Source: Strigamia acuminata (lineage: Eukaryota; Arthropoda; Chilopoda; Geophilomorpha; Linotaeniidae). From it: 64,000 bases of DNA. Shown here in pieces: positions 23,101 to 36,712 of this stretch. The notes beneath the pieces were generated by a model. The model searched no databases, was not told the origin of the DNA, and was given only the letters and a program-made list of their open reading frames with translations. The position numbers were made by a program, and so were the translations under genes. The stretch spans positions 4,904,001-4,968,000 of the forward strand of contig OX442324.1 in assembly GCA_949358305.1 (NCBI GenBank). Direction: 5' to 3'. Numbering within the stretch: position 1 is the stretch's first letter; each line of letters begins with the position of its first letter.

Positions 23101-26100
23101 CGACCTAAGCATCCAGAAATTCTTAAATGATCTCGGGTCAGTTTACTTAATCTACTAACTATTTGCCAACCCTATTTATACAAAAAAAACAAGTTTTATT
23201 CGTTTTATCGTTTTATTCGCAGATAACAAATAAAAAATCAAACTACACAATTTCAACAATTTCAACCAACAAAATTGAAAGAAAAAAGACAATAAACACA
23301 TAGACACACACAAATTAATTGTTTTGACTGAGATATTTAATAAACTGTTTAGACAGACTGCATTTATAGAATTTATAAAATTTATAAAATTTAAATTTTG
23401 AAAACAAATAATTTTTTTTTTATTTTTTTGTACTAAACAGGCTCGCAATGTGATAATTCCCCAGCCGATTGGCATTGGGCCCAGCACGTTCATACCGGCA
23501 TACATGGTAAGTTTATTATTATTTACATGTTATAAACTGCTAGTTATATTTTTAAGAGTTGTAAAGGCACAAAATAGCTTCACTTTTTCACAAAACTGAA
23601 GAAATTTTCTGCTTCATAATTTATTTATGAGAAAAAAGAAATGTAATAAACGATTGAAATTGCATTGCAATATTGCATACATGGTAAGTTTATTATTATT
23701 TATAACTTATTAAATGCTTGTTATGTTTTTAACAGTTGTAAAGCACAAAATGGCTTCACTTTTTCACAAAACTGAAGAAATTTTCTGCTTCATAATTTAT
23801 ATGTGCAAAAAAAAGAAGAATAAATAAAATAAAATATATGGAACAACATGCAATGAAATAATGGTTGAAATTGCATTGCGTGTTAGTTTTACTCAAAATA
23901 TGAATAAATAATGACGAGCAGTGGCTCGAATTGGAAAAATGCAACAAAGGGAAACGCTATTTCTTTGAGGTTGCAACACCGGGGCTCGGGCCAGGGCCTG
24001 GGCCGTCGCCGGCGAGCATTGGCAAATTTTAATAACAATAAATAAAGATTGTTTGGTTTATAGTTTGTATAGATGACGATGTTTTTGTTTTATTTATCAA
24101 ATGTATATGCAAATCTCCAATGATTGTTTTTTTTACGATGACCGTTTGTTTTTTTGCGGATGGGGCTCTGGCCTAAATCGAATCCCAGCGCGATCCTGAT
24201 GAGTATGTAAATATACGTAAGGAAAATAAAAATGTTACAATGGGAAGTGTATGCGCCGCGTGTCGTGTCATGGGAACGGCGTTTCCGCCCATTCGACCAC
24301 TTATTGTGGCTCGAAACGTGCAGAAGTGATTCTAATTAAGAAGAACGAAGCTTTTCGATATTGCCGCCATCACGGCGTATATAGTGGTTCGGCTGCATGC
24401 ATTTTCGGCAGATTTTTCATTAGCGAAAAATGCCAACAATGCACAATTTATATTGTCCCACGTCAAATGAGCCAACATTTCCCTTGGATCCCCCTCCCTT
24501 TTGAAATTTGACAAACGGTTTCCCCGATACTCGTACTTCCCTTCCCGCGAGCCATCGCGAACTCACACCACGCGGATCCCACCAATGGCAGGCGAGTTGA
24601 ACTCGACGCACCCTGCCTCCGTGAAAAGCGTGAATGTGCTCGCTATGTGAGAAGGAGAAGCCTTTCCTATCACGTCGACCTAACGGGGTTATCTCCATGG
24701 CAACTACTGGCACTGGAAGATTTCGTTGGCACACATGTTGTTGTTCGTTTGGCAAAATGTAATTGAAATTTCATGATCAAGGTCATCAAGTGAGATTAAA
24801 ATAGATGATACGTTTTTTTTTTTTTTATATTAATTTATTTTTATGATCATTTATATTTATTTTTATTATTATTATTATTTTGTTTTGTTTTATGTTGTTG
24901 TGGGTTTCAACTTTTATGTTAACAAAGTTAATTAAAAAGAGGGCGATAGAGGAAAAGGTGGGACGAGTTTTAGATAAGAAATCTTTGCACTTGAAGGGTA
25001 TAAAAAAAAAAAGTTGCCTCCATCCATTAAGTTTTTTTTTTTTTTTTTTTTTATAAAGTTTCATGGGTTTTTTGTTGTCACGTTTATGAGGCGAAAATAC
25101 TAGTTTTTCACTCATACAACCTCAGTAAATTTCCGAATGTTTAAAAGAGAAACAGGTCATTGCCGTTTGATAAATTAAGAACAGTTTATTTTATTTTATT
25201 TTTTATTTTATTTTTTATTTTTTTTTATTTCCTGTGCAATAAAAGTATAATGAGCAAGCTGGGAATTGATGTCAAGAAATGGAGATAAAAGATTTATATA
25301 TATCTATTTTTGATACAAATATAAATCTGGAATGAAATGTAAATAAATGATTAACAGGTGATTTGATTTTGTGTTATTTTTGGAAATTATTTAAATGAAA
25401 AACAAAAAAAATTAATTCGGTTTGTGATCGGACAAAATGTTGCTGGATCGACGGAGCTGAGGTTTCACTTGTGCGGCTTACCGGTTTCAAACTCCCGTCC
25501 AAAGAAAACACTCGCTAACCTGCTTTTTGTTATTCTAGTTATTTTTGGTTTTACGTTTGTGTAATCAGAAAGTTTAATAATTTTTGGTCTTTTTTTCCTT
25601 TTTTTTTGTTATAGCGAGGGAAAAAGTTGGTTGTGATCCGAAATCACCTATTCATTGCCCCAATAAAATTGTTTATCGTGACAACCATGTTGGAATGGGG
25701 TGATTTCAGTTAAGTTAGATCTGTTTCTTGGCAATAGGCCACTGAACCTTGTGACTAAGACCCGAAAAAGAATTTTGTTGATAGGAAAACCCTAAATTTC
25801 GAAGCACCATCACAAATAGTTTAGCAAAAAAAACAAGAAACTCGCATGTTCTCATCTTAACCAATGACTTAGGCTTAGATTCAATAAGATCGCTTAAGAG
25901 AATTTAAGAATTCAATCGATACTTTTTCAAATTATTCACCTTTTTCAGCCACGATTTTCTTTTTTAATCATCAAATTCTCAATTTTTCATTTGGTATGTT
26001 CAATCTTAACTGGATTTCCGAAATCTTTATTTCCTCGATTTTCAGAAATCAAGTAAATCGGATTTCGACTTTGAATGACCAAAGGTTTTTCCAAAATCCA

Positions 26101-29100
26101 ACTGTTGTACGACTGTACGACTGTCTGCTGTACAAGTATTGTACAAGTATTATCACCTGTTGATGTCTGGTTTTTCACCTGGTAGGAAAATACGAAATTA
26201 CTCACAATTTCAATTGCCAGCATAGAGTGAGGATTCAGTTTTTTTGAACACGACTGTACATGCGCAATTGAACAATTGTATCAACTTCCTGTTTTGCAAT
26301 TTCAAATGTTGGATCAACTTTCTGTTTTGAAATTCATCGCTGCTCTGATAAACATCACGGAAAAAGCACGGCAGAACATTTAAATTCAACGGCGGCATTT
26401 GAGCGCTCAAGTGCGCCCAAAATGTTGCGATTTTCCCTTGCAAAAGCACAGGGGATACATTTAAACACAACCGGCCGCATTTGAACGCTCAAATGCAGGC
26501 AAAAAGCACGGCGGGACATTTAAACATGTCATTGTTAATTGCTAAATGTTAAATTGTTATATAGCAAACGAAAAACAACGTACTTTGATCACTCTCTGTG
26601 AAAATTAAGATGGCTGAAAATCAAGAAAAGCGACCCTGCACGTGGATTTTCTGAAATTCGATTTCTATTTGATGACGTCAAAATCATCATTTCCGGTCTC
26701 CAGAAATCAAGAAAATCAGCGAAATCAAAAAAATCAGTAGTGAAATCAAGAAAATCAGAGAAATCAAGAAAATCAGAGAAATCAAGAAAATCAGAGAAAT
26801 CAAGAAAATCAGAGAAATTAAGAAAATCGGAGAAATCAAGAAAATCAGAGAAATCAAGAAAATCAGAGAAATCAAGAAAATCAGCGTAATCAAAGAAATC
26901 CATTTAAGATTGAACGCACATATTGTTTTTTTTATTATTTTTCATTATTATAACAATTCGAAAATGAATATTTTATTTTATCGAACACAGCAAATGTGTT
27001 TTGAAAAGTTTCCTGTTCAGATATATCATCACGGTTATTATTTTTATTGTGATGTATTTAATGGGAAATAATTATATTGTCAATTTTTTTTTTAAAAAAG
27101 TTAAATGTCAGGGATAATTATTATCGAAAATTTAAAATGTTTTGGTTTTGGCTAGGGCCTTTGACATGTTAATGTGACAAGGTTACGTGCAACAAGTTTG
27201 CATTAAAATTAACAAAACAAATCATTAATCAATGTAGTTATTAATTACAAAATAGTAATTTAATCAATGACAACTGGTTTGAATATGTTCATTTGTGAGC
27301 AAATGTTTACATGCTAAATGCATGTTAATATTTGTTTAAAAATCTTTGTTGATTTCCAAAGAGAATGAAAAAATGAATTAATTAAAAACAAATGTTTAAA
27401 TAAAAGTTGACAGTTTTCAATTGAGATGAGTGCAACGAGTTTCATTCCACTTCGTATTTAACTGGTTTGGATTAATGAAAACTCCATTATTTATCGGAAG
27501 AAAAATAATTAATACAATAATTACTTAATTTACAAATGGAAATTAAATCAATTTCTTTTTATCTCCACAACTTGAAGGTCAAATTATAATTTTCCAAACA
27601 GGTTTGAAAAAAAAAAAAAAAAATAGTTTAAAGTTTTATTAACATCTAAAAAGCAATGTGAACTAAAACAATGGAAGAAACAAAAAGAATCGTGATTGAA
27701 GATTAATTAATTGTAAAAAAAAAAAAAAAAGAAAAGTGAATATACCGATAGATATATCTTACATATATTATATAATATAATGAAAGATTAACATGGAAAG
27801 TGATAACTATGAGAAATGAAGAGTGATAAGGTGAAGCCATTATCATTATCAGTAGTACGTGTCAGTTTGTGAATCATATTAATCACCTGACACAGTAATC
27901 AGCATGATAGAGAAGGTATAAACTCGAAATGGACGTATTCTCATTTGTTCTCTTGGCCGTTCGCTGACAATAATGTTTACATAGGCCTATTAAAAGCAGG
28001 AAATATGCATGCAGCTCATTATATGCCAATTCAAATAACCCGGTGTCATGCATGCCTGAAGCTGCAACTTCCATTTGATTGTCCTTCATAATTACCTATA
28101 ACACATTATAGTGGGCGGGAAGTTCACTCCTTTTTTTCATATCTTGTATACCCCCCTTTTCTTCCTTCCTTATTTTCCCACATATATTCAACGGCCGGTG
28201 TAATGATGCAAATTAAGCAATTTTACATACATAAAAAATTAAACATGCAGCATTTTTTCAGCACTATAATTTCGCATTTTGCTAAACACTTTTGTGCGTA
28301 ATTGTGTCGATATTTGAGTGCCAAGCGCACAAGTGCACAATCAACAAGGTATCGAATCGGCCGTGTTATTATTACGAGATTTAGCACGAGAATTAGAAAA
28401 ACTGGAGTCTGTCAATCCTAAGTGCGCATGACACAAAGATGTTATTTATGGCGTGATGCATCATTACAGTTATGACGTCATATGGTTCATGGCAAACTTG
28501 GATTCAAGTCAGTACTTTGACACTTCTGAAATTAGATGTGCGGATCTGCGCAAGCGCGTTTCGAATCTGGGATTTGGTGACGTCCAACTCGATACACAGA
28601 ATTCTCACTCTCTCTTTTTTTTTTTCTTTGGTTTATTTTCAAAACTAACAAGATTAATACTCGGTGCACTTAATAAAGCAAAAAATAAAATAAAAAAATA
28701 TTTTTTTAAAAAAAATATATTTTTTTATTTTTATTTTTTTTTGCGGTGGGGAGAGATAAGGGACTGAGGGGGATGTTAACATGTATACATGGCTACACAT
28801 TGTCGGAGTTTGTCGCATGAACGGCAACCACTTTGATGTATTTCCCCACCATCTCAAAATAGCGCACTCGTTGTGCTTCATCATGGGGACCGAGAAAAGC
28901 GAAATATGTTGCAACTATTACTGACAGCTTTCATGCAGAATGTTCTCTTCTTTTCTTCTTCTTTTCCTTCCCCCCCTTCCCCCAACGACAATTTATTGCT
29001 TAGTTTATTGAACAAATGTATCAATTCCTAGGAAAATACCGGCTAATAATTATTTTAACCAGAAAAGCATGAAATCTTGTTACACGAAATTTATTTTTGT

Positions 29101-32100
29101 TATTTTATTTCGTCGTTTCATTTTGTCCAAACCAATTTACTCCAGAAAAAAAAATTGAACAATTTGTTTGAGTTACAGAAGAGAGAAAATAGTGAAAAAT
29201 GTGTGTGTTTTATTGCCTACTGAGTCATCAAGCGATTTTTTTTTTGGGGGGTGGGGAGATAGAAAAATCACGGGATGGAGGAAGTGCTCACTTCAGCAGG
29301 ATATAACCAGGGAGTGAATGGGGGTTGCCATGGAAACGAGATGCTGGACAACCTTGATGCCTCGTTATCTCGCATTTCCTTTGATACTGCTGTCATGGTA
29401 ACGCGATGCGATTCCTGATGAATTGAAATGCACACAAAGTGCAACTGTATCAACAATTGTGACAATCATTATGGAGTGTACAAAGAAAAGGGGGAATAAA
29501 TTGCTCTTTTTTCACATTGAAAAGGGAAAATACAAGTGCAAAATGTTTTCCAATTAATGACAGAGCACGCTGTATATAAATTGAGTTGAATTTTTCGTCT
29601 ATAACACACCGGCATTGAGTGATCAATTTCGAAGGTTTGCAACTGACAAGGTTTTGCTTGTTTGTCAGTATCAGTAGAGCTAATCAGTGCAGAGATTAAG
29701 ATTTATTTTCTTTAAAGATGAAATAGCTGAATTACAACATGTCAGAAACAGAAAAAAAGTCAAGTACAAACGAGTCGCGGAACCTGGAGTTGAATGTTTG
29801 GTGACTGGCGACCGAATTACTGAGTGCCAACAGTGTTTTATGGTTTCTTTACGAGTGCAAGTGTTTTGCATTGTGTTTTTACAATTGTGTCATTTGTGAA
29901 ATTGTGCTTCAACCCATAACGGTGCAAAAATGTATTGAAATTGTATTGCAAACCGTTTTCATCGTTTTCGGAAAAAGATGAAAAACGGTTTTTGAAAGCT
30001 ATTTTAGAATTGAATGCACCTAATGTGTTTTGAAATGCATTGAGATTCACATTTTGTAATACATTTTTGCTTGCTATAGGTTTGCATTTTTTCAATTGTA
30101 TTATGAAATGCATTATTTAATGTACAAATAATACATTTAATTATGCGAAATGCTATACATTTTGGAATATATTTTTGAACCGTGTGGGAAAAGCCATAAA
30201 AATGTGCAAATCACATAAACATGCGTGTGGTTATTGAGCTGAACACTTTAATTACAACACAAACTGATCCAGGATAAAATAGCATTGTGATTTCGGTGTT
30301 TCCAATACCAGTTGAAGCATGATGGGATAGCTAAGTACATGGTATGGCAACATATGGCTCGCAGCTTACACTGGGAAAATACGGGTAGTTTTAAGTACAC
30401 AATGAGCATGCGCACTGGAAATGGAAATATCCCCAAGTTTTAAACCTGTCATGTGTATTTAAGTACTTGGGTGCTTTTCTATTTCTCCCCTCTAGTTTAG
30501 TGTGCCAGAGCTTGGGGCCCAGGAGTGAAAGAACTTAGTTGCCTAGCAACAGGGAGGTCTGACAAGCCACTCCTTTGCAATGGACCTTAAATTTATAAGT
30601 GTTTTAAGAGTATTCATTAACATTATGGCCCAACTTAAGGTAACCTTTGTTCAATAATTTGGTATGGGCAGCTGTGTAATGAAATGAGATTGATTATTCT
30701 TATCCCCTTTGCTTTTGAGTGTCAGATCATCTTTTATGGTTTTTTTCGTCTCTTTTATGGGTCATTTATTACCACTGGATGATAGAAACTGACCTTTATG
30801 TCCTTTAATTAGTCGAGAATTCGTGATCGTTTGAATTGATGTCAAAATTAGATTTTTAGGCACAAGGGCGTGCACTATTGTTGTGTGGGAAATGAAAAAT
30901 CCAACGTGACATTGTTGAAAAGGAGAATTTTTTTTTTTTTGGTTATGGTTTGATGTTCAGACGAGAGAAAATTGTTATAAAACTGACTTGGGTCGTTTGG
31001 TCAGTACAGCAGCGCCACGGCGGCTGAAATAGGAATTAAAGTCGTTATTATCTGTTTCTATTCTTTCCCATCCGATTAAATTGAATTAACCATTATGTTT
31101 CTCGCAAATTGTAAGTTTGATTCATAAAGGCCATGATAAAGGCTAGCTGGCACTTTGCTTAATGCACCGTGTTTTGCATTCATTAATTCAAGTTTGAAGA
31201 TAGATGGCCTCTCTCATGCCATTAGAATGGAAATGGAGCTTACTAAATAATTATTCCATTAAGTTTTTAATACAAAGCATGCATAGTTTTAAATTAACTT
31301 AATTGTCTTATCTGAGTACATCATCACTCACCATTCGTCTGTTACTTGAAATTACACAGCAGACCGGAATTCAATTGAAAACGAAAACACTAAACTCGTT
31401 TAATCCGCGTTTGGTTTTATTTTTGGTTTTGTTTTATCGATCGAAGGTTAAACGGGAAAATGTTTGTATTTTCTAATGGTACCTATTGAAATGCTTTCTT
31501 CGATTTGAGCAGTCAGTAATTTACATTTCAAGTTTGCGTGTCCAATTCAATTCGATGCAGGCGAAGGAAGTACAGGACAATTTTCTTTTTATCTACTGGA
31601 CACCAGTTCATTGCCCCCTTAACTGAGGTTTGATGTTGCGGATGTGTTTTGTATATTGCAGTTAGAAAAAAAAAGAAAATAAAATAAAGTAAAAAATAAA
31701 AAATGAAAGAAAATAAAAAATAATAATAATTTGAATGATTTTTATCTTTTTTTTTTTATCTTATTTTTTCTTATTTCATATTCACATGTGGACAAAAGGT
31801 GAAAGGAAGGGATAATTTTAAATTTTTGGTTTATGAGTTGAGTTTACTGTATATATACTGTAATTACGAGCAGTGAGAAAGAGGGGGCGGGGCCTAATTT
31901 GGGAGATTGGATTTTTTTTTGAATTTATTTGGAATTTTTTATTTGAGCAATTTACTTTGACAACTGAAAAGATTATTTTTTTTATTTGTTGTCATTTTTT
32001 TTTTATTGTTTATTGTTCAACCTTGTATGACTTAGGGCTAAAATAAATGTGCACAAATTAGGAGTGACCTACAAGTTCAAATGTACTGTATATAATTATA

Positions 32101-32865
32101 TATATATATAATTTTTTTTTATTATTTTATTTTAGTTTTTTAATTGTGAAATTTAAAACAAAAAAAATATTACTTTTGTTTTTAAAAGTTTAAATTCATT
32201 TGAAAAAGTTGTGAATTTAAATTAAAGTTTTCTCAAGGCTGCAATTTAATGTTTATTTTTATTAAATGGATTTACACAAGGAAGATGACATTTTTTCCTC
32301 TATAAATTTGAAAAAAAAAAATTTAATGTGACAAATTTTTTTTTTCTTCCAGTTTTTGTTTGTTTAATTTAGATTGAGTGCAGTGTGGGGTAAGAAAATT
32401 GAAACTGAATCTCTGGAATGGCTTAAATAAGAATAATGGAAAGAAATAGAAATGTGGAATTTAAAAATGCAAGTCTATACATACTTAGGGATTTTTTAAT
32501 CATTAGACTTTAAGTTTTTAAGTATCAGCTAAATGACACTTATCCATTAAAAACAAGTTGTTTTTCAAAACACAGTTTCATATTTCTACTTTTGCAGTAA
32601 ATATTTTTCCTGAATTATTAAATAAAGTTGGATTGGTGTATTTGTGAAAAAATATTTCATAACGAAAATATTTGATTCAGAAATGTTATATTTAAATTTA
32701 ATAAATTTGTATATTTAATCTGCAATTTTTTTGTGTTTAGATTGAACCACCTGATACATCTGATGAAAAGGTAAAATTGATTATATTTTTTTTTTATTAT
32801 CATTTTAATCTTATTTTAACATCAGAACCAATAAATACAAAAAAAGTGAAATTAAGGTTCACAGT

Positions 32866-32899
<34 letters not shown>

Positions 32900-35800
32900 A
32901 AAAATGGGTCCAAACAAACAGACCTTAATTTTTTTTTAATTTATTTATTTTTATATAATTTTTTTTTTTTCAAATAAAATTTAAAAAAACATATATAATT
33001 TTGGAGTTTACTTATCTGGCCACTTGGCGCGCTTATTGTACGAGATGGAAATGGTTCAAACTTATTTATTGATTTTGTTTTGACAGTGAATCTAAATAAA
33101 GAAACTAAGCCTCACTAAACTTGACTAAAAAATATGAAAAATTAGAACTATATATGTTTAGTGATAACGTGACGAAAAGTCATTCTTATTTTTGATTCAT
33201 GTATTTTCGGATACTGGTTAAATTAAAAGTGACTCATGACGTCAATGTCAGTTGAACATTAACTCTCTCTTCGTGCAGCATTTAACCTTGGCTCGAAACA
33301 TGTTTTTATTTTTTATTTTGGAGGGATTTTTTTTTTTTTTATTATTTTTTTTTAGGATATCATAAATCGTCATTTTGTTCGGACGTCTTCCTCACGCAAG
33401 CAAAACATTGGTTAAATTTAGTGATTTTATTGCGAAGAAAATTACAATTTGGTTGATTAGTGGTTTTTTTTAATACTTTTTCGAGCTCGAGTGAGCTAAT
33501 TTCAAGTCCATAAAACAAAAATAAAATTTAAAAAAAAAAAACGATAGTAATTGAGCCAATTGGTATTCAAGCATGTTTTGTGATTAAATTCTAAGCAATA
33601 AAAGATACCGTACGCTTCTGCTTTTGTTTAATCAATCACCCTAAGTGGTCTGATGTGACGAAGCTTAAATTAAAATCCGGATAAATTGGAATTCAAAGTG
33701 AGATTCTCATTCCCATCGAAAACTATTTCCATTTCGGATAGCGAATGAAATATACAATAATTACTTGACATTTGTTTCCAAGACATGTTTTTTTGTGGAT
33801 GAAAAATTCTTACTTCTTAACATCTACACCCGTCGTTTGTCATGTTGAAATTCCCAGCATATAAACTGTATATGCAAAAATTCGTATTTTTTTTCAAAAA
33901 AAAAAAAAAAAGGCTTGCGAAAGAGATAATAAAATGAAAACCCGCACCCAAGATTCAAAGTTGAGCTACCGGAGCTGGGACACAATCCGCCAGCATCTCC
34001 AAGGGTAACCACAGGGAAGACGCATTGCAAGATGGAGGGAAAAAAATAAATGTGATGTTTCAAGAGATAGCGGCATTTTTTTTTTCACGATGCAGGGGGA
34101 GATGGGAGAAGGGTTTTATTTTATCAAATGCACAATTTTATGCAAAACTCTCGGCCCATGGCGATTAGCGAGGGTGGGAAGGGTGCTTGCGAAGCAATTT
34201 GCTGTAAGCCTAACTTCATTAGCTGACTGCAGGGAATGGAGGTTTGTTCGATCCTCTTCCCAACTCGTGCTTGTGCATAGTTCGGCCTTTAGGCTTAGAG
34301 TTTTGCTTCTCTCCATCATCCCCACCCCGCTCGCTTTCCGATGAGGTTTCAATTTAAATTTTTTATAACCAGCAGAATTGAAATTTCAATATAATACGCA
34401 ATATTCTTGTACTTGGTATATCGAAATTACCATTGAATTGCGGTTTTTCTATCTAATAATATACTACTGCGGTGCCTCCCTGCGTGTAGCGTTTTTAGTA
34501 GGCCAACGACATTGGTTTCTGTGAGCAAACGCCTTTAATGTTTCCAACGTTTTTTTTTCTTTGGTGTATTTTTTTGATGTATTTAATTGTGCAAATGTAA
34601 AAATGGAAGGGTTTCTGTTGATAATAATGAGGAAAAGGGTGTAAATTGTGTTTATTACATCCTGAAATGCATCAGGTGCAGTTGACAACACGATGCAAAT
34701 GTTCTATTACTAATAAAAAGGGCAAAATTTATAATTTATGATTATTGAAGACTTTTTTTTGTTTTGTATGTCTGAAATTCATTTCCGTCATTTTGCAGGG
34801 ACTGAACACCTTCGACCTGCGTGCACATTGTTTGTTTGACAAGAATAATTGTCGCGAATTTTATTCCGAATAATATCAATCCTTAACCTTAATTTGTTTT
34901 CATTTATCTGCATTTTTATGCCATGGAAACTAAGAATTATTATTATTTCGTTTTTTAGCATAATTTTTCACATGTGATTTCGTGGCTAATATCAGCTTTT
35001 TATTGCATTTCACGCTTGGAAACATAGAAGGAAAAAGGGTGGCAAATGAAAGGGTCTAAAGTAATTACCGTACTGCCTCGATTTAACGCCGGTCGTATCT
35101 AAACGCCGGCTCCTGATTAAGCGCCGGGCAAACTGAGGACGAAATGGCAATAAACGCCGGCCTTAAATGAACGCCGGGTTTGTTTAAACGCCGGGTTGAA
35201 ACGTTTTTTAAACGTTTTGAGAGGTCTTTTGGTCGAAACATCGAAGAATAGCTAGCAATGAGTGGCTTTCCAATTTTTTTTTTCGGGTAGACGCCCGGCG
35301 CGAATAATCGCCGGGCTTTGAATGAACGCCGGGGGGGTCAACTAGAAAAAATGAATAAACGCCCCGGCGTTAAATCGAGGCAGTACGGTATGTAGAAAAT
35401 TGCATGCAGGGCAAGTCCATAGATGAAAAGTATATTTTGAGGCCTTGGGGAACTGGGTCGTAAGCCGTAGGGATAAAAATATCGCGATTACAACGAGGAT
35501 TTAAGATGCTTAATTTTTCTCTGTCATTGGATCGCTATCTTCTCATTTCCACTACCGTTTGATAAGAAGAAAAAATATGGAGAAAAAAAAACGATTGCAA
35601 TTATTTTTATGTGCATTTTTTCTCTTCTTTTTACGGTATATTAATGTTTACACTCTAAATCCTATTACGAAGTAGAGATTAATTTGCTTGAGAGTTAATT
35701 GCCTGTATGGCTAAATTATACGATTTATAAATGCATCACGTCCAGCAGTTATGAAATATACTCGAAGGAAACACAGCAAGACAAAGGTAGAGAGAATCAG

Positions 35801-36671
35801 ACCTCAATTTGATTAAAAGACTTATTTTTTAGAGTGTATTTTCTATTTCCGTGTACTAGCTACACTCGAAAAGTGATTTAGTAGCTAGTAAATGCATTTA
35901 CTCGATAGTAATTGCATATTTAGGCTGTAAATTATACTGGAACTGCCTCGTTCAAAATTGCTCGCTCTACAACGTGGCGTTTTGTATTTAATTCATAAAA
36001 AATATGAATTTTTGAACGTTTCGGAGAAAAACTCGGTGCCAAGTTAAGCTTGTAATGAAGATTTCGTTTGAGTGGTATCGCGCATTGTCCTTGCCTTAGC
36101 GTGGCGCTATAAAAGCACAGATGTACACAGAAAGACAGAAAGCATCACTTGATAGTAATTTTATTTCTAAGTGCGGTGCTTAAGAGCGCAGGCCTTATCC
36201 TATGTTTTCAGCTTTAAACGCGTTTAATATGAGGCCTAATCGATTGTTGTTTATGGCCTTAATAAATTTCTCATGGAAATATATCACTTTGACGCCATTT
36301 ACAATCGCTTCTATTACTTTATCTCCAACTATTCCCCACGTGAATTAAATCGCACATCGGTTTCTTTTCTCACACTCTTTTCCGCTTGGGTTTTAACTTT
36401 TCTAAGATGGATTGGCCTTCGAGCTTTAAAGCCTTTTTGCTTTTATTTTTATCCTATTCGATACGGCAAAAGTGGTCCTATAACTTATCCAACACCCAAC
36501 TAACTTTTCTTTCTGTTGAAATACACTGAAATCTAATTTCTACTTAATTATTATTAAATTAGATTCCTATTTGCGAAATCTAGTTAGGTTGAGTGAAATG
36601 TTTCTGTTGTGGGGAAATGTACGCGAAGATCTGATGTTTGTAATTTGGTATATTGGTAAACACATACACAC

Positions 36672-36712
<41 letters not shown>

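Larger units (their letters stand above)
16154..23440 (+). other. Sestrin intron 1
   Basis: AT-rich, with long T and A runs (for example 19990-20009, 21091-21113 and 21291-21311) and a TTTA tetranucleotide run near 17980-18010. It contains a hairpin-forming palindrome, an X-box, an NRF-1-type GCGCATGCGC (17391-17400), a tRNA-like remnant and a CCGTA-ended element, listed separately. The region 22000-22560 has many CTTT/GAAAGAC tracts but no ORF. No nested gene seen. Confidence 0.6.

Noticed and set aside
24251-24755. Two opposed ORFs in a GC-richer island
   Set aside because: No domain or splice support; more likely a regulatory island (contains an X-box-like site at 24691).
26700-26895. CRISPR-like regular array
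   Set aside because: No spacers: units are contiguous and the genome is eukaryotic.
26589-26903. Minus-strand ORF of repeated DFLDFS
   Set aside because: Produced by an 18-bp minisatellite; all three frames are open through the repeat.
34090-34352. Opposed ORFs near 34.1-34.35 kb
   Set aside because: No similarity to a known family and no consistent splice sites.
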